From: Deltaproteobacteria bacterium
Lineage (GTDB): Bacteria; Desulfobacterota_B; Binatia; UBA9968
DNA length: 7,257 nucleotides
Assembly (NCBI GenBank): GCA_005879255.1
Contig: VBKY01000510.1
Span: 1-7,257, forward strand
Reading direction: 5' to 3'
The notes below the pieces were generated by a model. The model saw only the letters and a program-made list of their open reading frames with translations. It was not told the DNA's origin and ran no database searches. A program made the position numbers and the translations under genes. Positions 1 through 4,802 of the stretch are shown here, piece after piece (position 1 is the stretch's first letter; each line of letters starts with the position of its first letter).

Positions 1-529
1 CCCACAGGGATTGGATATTTAAGGGTCCGTCGTCGAGGGAGAAGCCGAAAGGCGAAAGCAATTCTCGCAGCGCAATATTGATTAGCCCCATCCTGGGTGC
101 GAGCAACAGCATCCACGAAAGCGCAAAGAGAACGCCGGGTATGGCAAGAGGCAGAAGAACCGCGATCCAGGCCAGCGTCCGAAATGGCATATCGGTGCGC
201 TCGATGAGCCAAGCGAACAGGACCGCAAAAACAAGTCCGCCCAGCGTCGAGATCACCGATATAATCACCGTGTTGGCGAGAGCGGTATGAAAGAACGGGT
301 TGCTGAACAGGACGTAGTAGTTGCGCAACGTCCACGGCCCCGCGAGAGAAGAGGGAGGGCCGGTCCTGATGCTGTTCAAGACGAGTAACAGCATGGGAAC
401 AAGCAGGAGCCATAGCGTAATCACAACCGCCAGGATCAAGACCAGACTGCTGAGACTCAGCCTGCGTAAAACATTGAACATGGCCCATCCGCTTGTTCGC
501 GCGCGGTCCCGGTGCTCCAATAGGCCCAT
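1..529 (-). CDS. ABC transporter permease, FbpB/ThiP-like (partial, N-terminal 176 aa)
   Basis: Inner-membrane permease of a binding-protein-dependent importer, cut by the window edge; I translated it directly from the minus strand. The 176 visible residues show a short basic N-terminus, a first membrane segment at about 26-53 (rich in L and V), a periplasmic stretch with the WTLRNYYVLF motif at 66-75, a second membrane segment at about 82-109 and a third at about 117-143 (IAVLLPLAIPGVLFALSWM). The TALANTVIISVISTL stretch (82-96), followed by a short-lived 'AWLIERTDMPFR' loop, is typical of Fe3+/thiamine/putrescine-class permeases, which are often about 550 aa with two fused permease halves. 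Start: ATG at 529 directly follows an in-frame TAG (530-532) and has GGGAGG 7 nt upstream. A second ATG at residue 17 (481) is less likely. It lies 192 bp downstream of the FbpA-type binding-protein gene on the same strand, so it is the likely membrane partner of that protein. The substrate is not deducible from this part. Confidence 0.88.
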   Translation of the reverse strand, partial: MGLLEHRDRARTSGWAMFNVLRRLSLSSLVLILAVVITLWLLLVPMLLLVLNSIRTGPPSSLAGPWTLRNYYVLFSNPFFHTALANTVIISVISTLGGLVFAVLFAWLIERTDMPFRTLAWIAVLLPLAIPGVLFALSWMLLLAPRMGLINIALRELLSPFGFSLDDGPLNIQSLW

Positions 530-721
530 CTATAAGCCTCCCACACTCGCAGTTTTGAATGGATCTGAATTGACGAGAACGAAATAAATTGGGTTTATGA
601 ATCTACCTTGGCAGCGAGCGATTCGGTAAATCCCAATGAGGGGAATCGGCTGGCTCGATGCGATGAAAATAAATCTGATCGACGACCTCACTTTGAAAAC
701 TGACTAGATTATTGTTGATTC
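530..721. other. 192-bp gap between binding-protein and permease genes
   Basis: Noncoding gap inside the presumed minus-strand operon, AT-richer than its surroundings. I see no stem followed by a T-run, so no intrinsic terminator. The only -35/-10-like pair on the minus strand (TTTACC ... TAGATT, about 19 nt apart) is weak. Transcription probably reads through, with translation of the permease restarted at its own ribosome site. A gap this long is more than a tightly packed transporter operon usually has, and nothing further is recognised in it. Confidence 0.4.
537..542 (-). promoter_or_regulatory. Shine-Dalgarno of the permease gene
   Basis: Minus strand reads GGGAGG, 7 nt before ATG 529. 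It supports that ATG over the in-frame internal ATG at 481. The gene therefore has its own strong ribosome site although it probably shares a transcript with the genes upstream. Confidence 0.7.
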
Positions 722-1804
722 TTAGCCCCCCTTTCTCTCCGGCTTTGGGAAGCCCCAAACCTCAAGTATCTTGCGCATGAGCTCCTCGGTTCTGATGGCA
801 GTATCCCAATCAGTCACCTTTAGGGGTCTGCCCATTTTTTTGATCTGCGCGCCTATTTCCGATTCCGGATGGAAAATGCTCTCCCGTCCCGTGCGCAGAT
901 ATTTGACCCCTTTGGCGGCAACCCAGCCGGTCATCAGGAGCGCGGCGTTTGGATTTGGCGCTCCCTTTACTGGACTGAGCATGATTTCCCGCGATGCCAC
1001 GATGGGTCCCTCGGGAAAGACGAAACTGACGGGAAAATTAGTTTTGCCTTGGGCAGCGCGGTACCACGATCCATGGCTGGCAGGGCACGAGAGAATCACC
1101 TCGCCTGACGCCACCATGGTCACGGCCAATGAATTGCCGCGAAACCATTTCGGCTTATTGGCAAGCAACTTCTTAGCGTAATCAAAGGTCCAATCTTCGC
1201 CATACCCGTACATGACGGAGACCATGTGAGTGGGCCGGACATCCACCGACATCTTGTTCATGAAATAGGGGTTGTAACAATCCGCCCATGTCTTTGGCAC
1301 GCGGTCCTTAGGCACTTGCTTATTGTTATAGTAGATTCCAGCAGGATTATTGCCGACTGAAACGGCGAATCCTTGAGGGTGAATCATTCGCTGGTCCATG
1401 CCAAAAATCTTCTGCCAATTCACCGGATCGATCAGAAAGCCTTGCTTTTGGAAGTCGTCCGCGGCTTCGTCCTCGATGCTCATCAAATCGTAGGGAAACA
1501 ATCCTGCTTGCATTTCGGAGAGTATCCGCTGCCTTTGCTCGCCGCCCATAATCCGTTTGTAATTGATCTTGATGAACGGAAATTCCTTTTGAAAGGCTTT
1601 GTGCATTTCCCGGACTTCGTGTTCTTCTAGATTGGTTGACCAGCTAAGTTTGCCTTCCCTCTTGGCCCCTTGGACGATCGAGTCGAGAGTTGGCCCTTTG
1701 GCGGCATCAGCCGCGCGCGCATTTGTCATGCCGCCTGCTGCGCCAATAACCAGCGCATTGATGCACGCGGCGACACCCCAGAATAACCGGAATTTCCGAG
1801 TCAC
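722..1804 (-). CDS. periplasmic solute-binding protein, FbpA-like (ferric-type class)
   Basis: Secreted substrate-binding component of an ABC importer, 360 aa, normal for the FbpA/PBP2 class. Residues 1-31 form a Sec signal peptide: basic MTRKFR, a hydrophobic core, then ARA|AD, so cleavage is likely after A31. The body shows family features in order: EGKLSWSTN (50-58), the first lobe; FPYDLMSIEDE (103-113), where the family often has 'DVFxSxD'; GIYYNNKQVP (156-165) followed by VPKTWADCYNPYF (169-181), matching the usual 'AYNTKLVPKTWEDLLDPKWKGK'; and APNPNAALLMTGWVAAKG (282-299) near the C-terminus. Start: the open frame extends upstream to 1906, but a GTG at 1804 has AGGAGG 6 nt before it and gives a clean signal peptide; the extra residues only overlap the previous gene. 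It begins 2 nt after the MmgE/PrpD stop, so translation is probably coupled. Oddity: the dityrosine position of FbpA appears as G245-S246 in SHGSWYR, so ferric iron binding is doubtful. The true ligand is unknown. Confidence 0.9.
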   Translation of the reverse strand: MTRKFRLFWGVAACINALVIGAAGGMTNARAADAAKGPTLDSIVQGAKREGKLSWSTNLEEHEVREMHKAFQKEFPFIKINYKRIMGGEQRQRILSEMQAGLFPYDLMSIEDEAADDFQKQGFLIDPVNWQKIFGMDQRMIHPQGFAVSVGNNPAGIYYNNKQVPKDRVPKTWADCYNPYFMNKMSVDVRPTHMVSVMYGYGEDWTFDYAKKLLANKPKWFRGNSLAVTMVASGEVILSCPASHGSWYRAAQGKTNFPVSFVFPEGPIVASREIMLSPVKGAPNPNAALLMTGWVAAKGVKYLRTGRESIFHPESEIGAQIKKMGRPLKVTDWDTAIRTEELMRKILEVWGFPKPERKGG

Positions 1805-1806
1805 GT

Positions 1807-3276
1807 TTAACCTCCTTGTTCGCTCAAGCTCGAGTCTTGTTCGATGACGACAAATTTCGGCCGCAGTTCGCGCATATCGCCGACGCGGTCTAGTTCTCTG
1901 ATGCATTGGATGAGTTCCTCGGTTTTCCGATTACCGATCACCGATGAGGCCAAGTCACGCGCCTTATCCTCGACCTCTTCTATCGACAGCGGATTTTCCG
2001 GCGTGCCGCGATAGGTCAAAAGGTATTTCGCCAGCCGTCTACCGTCTCGGGTGAAGGCTTCCAGTCGTACCTGTCGCGGTGACACGCTTTCCAATAGTTC
2101 GGGATCGGCGACGAGCTCAATCCGTGACTCGAGAGCAGCGATAGATTCGTCGCCGGCGGTTTTGTCGGCATGCGCCATCGCAAAGGAGACTTCGCCGTGG
2201 ACGAGCGCCAAGGCGAGGATGTACTGTAGGTTCACGTCCGGCATTTCTCTGTTGTTGACGGTCGCCGCTCTGTGTTCCGGCAGGCGCACGATCAGGCGCT
2301 CAATATCGTCGGCGCACAGCTTGTGTTCCGCGACCATTTCAAACAACGCCTCGAGAGGCGCCTGAATAGGAGAGCCCACACAATATTTTTTGATACTGGT
2401 CTGAGCTATTTCGAAGTTCTCTCCTAATCCGCGAACCAATTCCTCGGGCCGTGGGTCGGGTGAGTAGGCGCGCAAGAAATTACGTCCGCCGTGAAACGGG
2501 TCGGCGGCGCCGCCAGCGCCAGCTTGCGCCAGATTGACGGCCGTGACCCCGTTCCGGGCCGGCATCCCACCGAGCACCAAAGCCTTCTCGATATGTTCTT
2601 TAGCGCGAATGTAGCTGCCGATGCCAGCGGCTTGTTGCGCGCTATAGGCGAGCGCCCAACCGACCTGCTGCGCATTGAGACGCGCCAAGACTGCGGCCGC
2701 AGCGCATGCGCCGAAGGTGTTTCCCAGACTACGGCTGCTATGGCCCGTAGCCGATAGGGACAGAGGATTGAGAGCCCGGCCTACCCGGCATCCCACGTCA
2801 TAACCAACCGCGACCGCCTGCAGAAAAGCCTCACCGTTGCTTCCCATCTGCTCACCCATTGCCAGCGCTGCCGGAACAACGGCACAACCCGGGTGTGTTC
2901 CGGATGCCGCGTGTGAATCGTCTGTTTCATCGGCATGGGCCGAGGTCCCATTGGCGAGCGCGGCCAGTGTCGCTGAGCTGAGCAGCGAACTTCCGATTAC
3001 CTGAGCCACAGGAGGACCGCCTTCGCGCTTGACGTAACGCCGTATGACCTCTCCCGGTTTCAGCCGGGAGCCGGAAATCATTGCAGCGAAGGTATCGAGA
3101 ATGTGTTGTTTCGCTTGCACGACGACTTCTTCTGGCAACGGTAAAGTCAAGGCTGCCGCAACGTAAGCGGACAGGATTGGGGTAATCTCGGAGGGTATAG
3201 TCAAAGGGTCGGCCTCGGGGGTAGATATCAGGTCTGTTATTTGTTGAGCAGCCCTCTCGATCGATTGGACAGACAA
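1807..3276 (-). CDS. MmgE/PrpD family protein (2-methylcitrate dehydratase-like)
   Basis: Cytoplasmic enzyme of the MmgE/PrpD family, whose characterised members include 2-methylcitrate dehydratase and cis-aconitate decarboxylase; most members are uncharacterised. The 489 residues are close to the usual 450-490. The N-terminal helical domain begins at about 32 (PILSAYVAAAL) and runs through AKQHILDTFAAMISGS (55-70). The signature HADETDDSHAASGTHPG lies at 114-130, with H114, D116, D119/D120, H122 and H128, followed by VVPAALA. GNTFGACAAAA is at 185-195, GMPARNGVTAVNLA at 237-250 and KKYCVGSPIQAPLEAL at 296-311 (usually 'KxYPxCxxxHxxxdA'). The C-terminal lid has YRGTPENPLSIEEVEDKA at 422-439. 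Start: an in-frame TAA at 3295-3297 bars extension. The first usable codon is TTG 3276, with no clear ribosome site. A TTG at 3204, with GAGG 8 nt upstream, would give 465 aa and keep the whole domain. It heads the operon with the FbpA-type binding protein 2 nt downstream, suggesting a role on the imported solute. Exact substrate unknown; not assigned as prpD. Confidence 0.9.
   Translation of the reverse strand: MSVQSIERAAQQITDLISTPEADPLTIPSEITPILSAYVAAALTLPLPEEVVVQAKQHILDTFAAMISGSRLKPGEVIRRYVKREGGPPVAQVIGSSLLSSATLAALANGTSAHADETDDSHAASGTHPGCAVVPAALAMGEQMGSNGEAFLQAVAVGYDVGCRVGRALNPLSLSATGHSSRSLGNTFGACAAAAVLARLNAQQVGWALAYSAQQAAGIGSYIRAKEHIEKALVLGGMPARNGVTAVNLAQAGAGGAADPFHGGRNFLRAYSPDPRPEELVRGLGENFEIAQTSIKKYCVGSPIQAPLEALFEMVAEHKLCADDIERLIVRLPEHRAATVNNREMPDVNLQYILALALVHGEVSFAMAHADKTAGDESIAALESRIELVADPELLESVSPRQVRLEAFTRDGRRLAKYLLTYRGTPENPLSIEEVEDKARDLASSVIGNRKTEELIQCIRELDRVGDMRELRPKFVVIEQDSSLSEQGG
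1811..1816 (-). promoter_or_regulatory. Shine-Dalgarno setting the GTG start of the binding protein
   Basis: Minus strand reads AGGAGG, 6 nt before GTG 1804. It lies inside the last codons of the MmgE/PrpD gene (encoding part of the C-terminal Gln-Gly-Gly), so ribosomes finishing that gene sit on the start of the next. This decides the start against the upstream open frame. Confidence 0.85.
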
Positions 3277-3347
3277 AAAGGGGCAAGCCCGCTTTTAGCT
3301 TTTACAAGGGGGGAACCCGGTCAGGCATAACACTCCACTCTATACAA

Positions 3348-3599
3348 TTAATTTCGATCCCTCGCTGAAACCCGCAACAGCATCATACTGATATTCGCCT
3401 GATCGCGCTGTAGAAACTTCGCTACCTCACTTACCCTGTGACCATGTTCGCGGACAAGTGCTGCAACCGCCTGGGCTCGTTTCGCCGAAATCGCCCAGCG
3501 CCGGTCGCTACCTCGAAGTAACTCGGGCGTTGTATCCAAGCGCTTGGCAATCTCTTTAAAATTCGTTTCAATCGAGTTCTTTCTCTTACGTTGCTTGGG
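3348..3599 (-). pseudogene. C-terminal remnant of a second Y1/REP-associated transposase
   Basis: An open minus-strand stretch of about 83 codons from just after an in-frame TGA (3600-3602) to TAA at 3348. It has no credible start (only a TTG at 3539) and no N-terminal catalytic domain. The end of the translation, KRAQAVAALVREHGHRV then SEVAKFLQRDQANIS, aligns by eye with the C-terminal helix-turn-helix of the intact neighbour (KELGQRLGRDPSMIS at 274-288). Both share the pattern of a basic helix, hydrophobic helix, 'LxRDxxxIS' recognition helix. The preceding part (NFKEIAKRLDTTPELLRGS) corresponds to the neighbour's LLQAVAKEYGVSKQALTGT (229-247). The catalytic HUH and Tyr parts are absent. 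It therefore reads as the tail of an older, related but divergent transposase whose front was lost at or near the junction with the intact element. It could alternatively be expressed as a small DNA-binding protein, but nothing supports translation. Confidence 0.65.
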
Positions 3600-3612
3600 T
3601 CAGGGGGTCAGG
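3597..3612 (+). repeat. tandem GGGTCAGG x2 at left element end
   Basis: Two perfect adjacent 8-bp copies (3597-3604 and 3605-3612). The inner copy is part of the 19-bp inverted repeat; the outer one is an extra unit. A related GGTCAGGC occurs at 3319-3326 just beyond the transposase remnant, and the reverse complement CCCTGACC occurs at 4643-4650. Confidence 0.75.
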
Positions 3613-3622
3613 CCTGAGTCTG
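3604..3622 (-). repeat. 19-bp inverted repeat, transposase 3' end
   Basis: Minus strand reads CAGACTCAGGCCTGACCCC, identical to plus-strand 4595-4613, so the two copies are perfect inverted repeats about 970 bp apart. It contains the 10-bp palindrome TCAGGCCTGA. It overlaps the end of the transposase gene: the last codons (Gln-Thr-Gln-Ala) and the TGA stop at 3608-3610 lie inside it. Confidence 0.9.
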
Positions 3623-4561
3623 GACTCTACGACTCAGCGTGTATGCCAATTTCTTTTCTCTCTGCCGATCAGGCTCCCCTTCATAATCCCGACTCAACCG
3701 GCTGATCATCGACGGATCCCGCCCGAGTCGCTGGCCTAATTCCTTCGTCGTTATCTTCCCCCACTGCCGGGCCACGTAAACCAACAGCCTCCGCCCCTCG
3801 ATCCATTCCCTTTGCCGCCCGGTGCCGGTCAATGCTTGTTTGGATACCCCGTATTCCTTCGCAACCGCTTGGAGTAGACTGTCAAATCCGACTCTCCTCG
3901 GCCCCCTCAGCTCAATCTCTTTCTCCTGTGCGCGCGATGCCACTGTCTCGACGAAATTTTCATCCCCCAAAAACCGCTGGTCTGTGGCCTGGTAATACTT
4001 CTCTTCGTGCCCTCCCCCTGCTCCCTCTTCGATGAATTTCACGTAGGCCCGCCTGGCTTGCCCGACACTCTTTGCCAGTTGCCCCAATACTGCTTCGGTC
4101 TCCACTCCAACGGCGCCCTTCTCCCCCAGGTAAGCTCGATGGCTGCTCCAGCGGTACTTCCGCGGGTTTAGGCCCTTTCTCATCCGGCCTGGATTTAAGT
4201 GGATGTAACGCACCAGCTCCAGCAAATACTCATTTCGATCACATAATAGGGCTTTGTACCGCCCTTGAAACAGGTGCCCCACAGTACCGTGGCGGCGGTT
4301 GAATATCTGGGTATACGTGAACTGTATTCCCTGCATGATCTTGGAGAGCGGAACTCTTTTCGTCTCGATGAGAAGATGAACGTGGTTGGACATCAAGACG
4401 TAGGCATACACGGTAAAGCCGTACCGCCGACGATAGTGTTCGATCCGATCGAGGTAAGTCAACCGGTCCTGGTCGTCACCAAAGATCTTCTGGCGCTGAT
4501 TGCCGCGCACAATAACGTGATAAAATGCTCCTTCAAATTCGACTCGAGGTTTTCGGGCCAC
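3608..4561 (-). CDS. REP-associated tyrosine (Y1, HUH) transposase with C-terminal HTH
   Basis: Single-strand DNA transposase of the IS200-like Y1 group, 317 aa and apparently intact. The N-terminal Y1 domain (about 2-130) begins MARKPRVEFEGAFYHVIVRGN, the usual opening. The metal-binding HUH motif is H60-V61-H62 in LMSNHVHLLIE. GHLFQGRYKA at 95-104 is a family signature. The catalytic tyrosine is most likely Y119 in VRYIHLNP. A linker rich in charged residues (about 150-225) leads to a C-terminal helix-turn-helix at about 229-290 resembling DnaA domain IV (TTKELGQRLGRDPSMISRLSRD), present in the longer members of this group. Start: GTG at 4561, which gives the canonical MARKPR opening; the ribosome site upstream is weak. 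Such proteins recognise repeats at their ends by strand-specific nicking, and here a perfect 19-bp inverted repeat flanks the gene and even overlaps its stop. Family is certain; activity is inferred from intact motifs. Confidence 0.92.
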   Translation of the reverse strand: MARKPRVEFEGAFYHVIVRGNQRQKIFGDDQDRLTYLDRIEHYRRRYGFTVYAYVLMSNHVHLLIETKRVPLSKIMQGIQFTYTQIFNRRHGTVGHLFQGRYKALLCDRNEYLLELVRYIHLNPGRMRKGLNPRKYRWSSHRAYLGEKGAVGVETEAVLGQLAKSVGQARRAYVKFIEEGAGGGHEEKYYQATDQRFLGDENFVETVASRAQEKEIELRGPRRVGFDSLLQAVAKEYGVSKQALTGTGRQREWIEGRRLLVYVARQWGKITTKELGQRLGRDPSMISRLSRDYEGEPDRQREKKLAYTLSRRVQTQA

Positions 4562-4594
4562 GATGGTGACTTACTATAAACAAACGTTAAAGTA

Positions 4595-4613
4595 CAGACT
4601 CAGGCCTGACCCC
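4595..4613 (+). repeat. 19-bp inverted repeat, transposase 5' end
   Basis: CAGACTCAGGCCTGACCCC, the exact reverse complement partner of 3604-3622. It lies 33 nt upstream of the GTG start of the transposase, so it overlaps or borders that gene's promoter region. Transposase binding here could repress its own expression; that is inference. Confidence 0.9.
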
Positions 4614-4639
4614 ATCATGCATCATGCAACATCATGCAA
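4613..4639 (+). repeat. CATCATGCAA tandem repeat (2 copies plus a 7-bp partial)
   Basis: CATCATG (4613-4619) followed by two perfect CATCATGCAA units (4620-4629, 4630-4639). It begins in the last base of the inner inverted repeat and ends 3 bp before the outer CCCTGACC. It is noncoding. It could be slippage at the insertion junction or part of the element's end. Confidence 0.8.
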
Positions 4640-4709
4640 TGTCCCTGACCTTCTCGCGCTGGTTGTTGATCATCGGAAGCGCCCGCGCTACGCGGTGCTT
4701 AGTTTAACA

Positions 4710-4738
4710 TTGACATCGGGTGGTAGCGCGGTCATACG
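4710..4738 (+). promoter_or_regulatory. candidate sigma70 promoter for the family-5 binding protein
   Basis: Perfect -35 TTGACA at 4710-4715, then 17 nt to a weak -10 CATACG at 4733-4738. Initiation would fall near 4745, giving a leader of roughly 60 nt. The -35 is convincing; the -10 matches only 3 of 6 consensus positions, so an activator or another sigma factor is possible. Confidence 0.4.
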
Positions 4739-4747
4739 TTTATTTCA

Positions 4748-4761
4748 CGCAGCAAGCTGCG
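4748..4761 (+). promoter_or_regulatory. inverted repeat CGCAGC-AA-GCTGCG in leader, possible operator
   Basis: Perfect 6-bp arms around a 2-nt centre, just downstream of the candidate promoter and 27 nt before the ribosome site. A 2-nt loop is too tight for an RNA hairpin with full stem, so a dimeric repressor site is the better reading. No regulator gene is visible nearby. Confidence 0.3.
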
Positions 4762-4787
4762 GGGAATCCAAACAGCAGAGTTTAAAC

Positions 4788-4792
4788 GGAGG
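4788..4792 (+). promoter_or_regulatory. Shine-Dalgarno setting ATG 4803
   Basis: GGAGG, 10 nt before ATG 4803. It decides that start over the much longer open frame beginning at 4563, because the protein then begins with a signal-peptide-like sequence. Confidence 0.75.
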
Positions 4793-4802
4793 AAAAACTG
4801 AC

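Larger units (their letters stand above)
3597..4650. mobile_element. Y1-transposase (IS200/REP-type) element, putative limits
   Basis: A single-gene element holding the Y1 transposase. The inner boundary is a perfect 19-bp inverted repeat (3604-3622 and 4595-4613). An outer 8-bp pair, GGTCAGGG at 3598-3605 and CCCTGACC at 4643-4650, may extend it. The left side has GGGTCAGG twice in tandem (3597-3604, 3605-3612); the right side has a CATCATGCAA tandem between inner and outer repeats. No flanking target duplication is visible, as expected for HUH single-strand transposases, which generally make none. It lies in the divergent region between two transporter units. Exact ends are inferred; another copy would be needed to fix them. 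Confidence 0.55.
4562..4802. other. divergent intergenic region between transposase and family-5 binding protein
   Basis: This 241-bp region holds, in order, the transposase leader, the 19-bp inverted repeat, the CATCATGCAA tandem, the outer CCCTGACC, and then the promoter and leader of the family-5 binding-protein gene. An open frame runs through it on the plus strand from 4563 but crosses the mobile-element end, and its first residues do not resemble a signal peptide, so I do not treat it as coding. Confidence 0.6.

Noticed and set aside
78..587. Two plus-strand open frames at 78-290 and 321-587
   Set aside because: They lie opposite the permease, whose translation shows clear membrane segments. 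They have no signature of their own.
1805..1906. 34-residue N-terminal extension of the FbpA-type binding protein (start at 1906)
   Set aside because: It overlaps the conserved end of the MmgE/PrpD gene, is arginine-rich and would bury the signal peptide. GTG 1804 has AGGAGG.
3051..3070. Perfect hairpin CTCCCGG/CCGGGAG with a 6-nt loop
   Set aside because: It lies inside the MmgE/PrpD coding region (residues around SRLKPGE), has no T-run, and is best explained by codon content.
2927..3286. 119-aa minus-strand frame overlapping the start of the MmgE/PrpD gene
   Set aside because: It is an alternate frame of a recognised gene, rich in Arg and Ser, with no ribosome site.
4613..4639. CATCATGCAA tandem as a CRISPR-like array
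   Set aside because: The units are 10 bp and directly adjacent with no spacers, so this is a simple tandem repeat.
4563..4802. 80-residue N-terminal extension of the family-5 binding protein
   Set aside because: The frame is open but runs through the 19-bp inverted repeat and the CATCATGCAA tandem. A strong ribosome site and a signal-peptide-like start lie at 4803.
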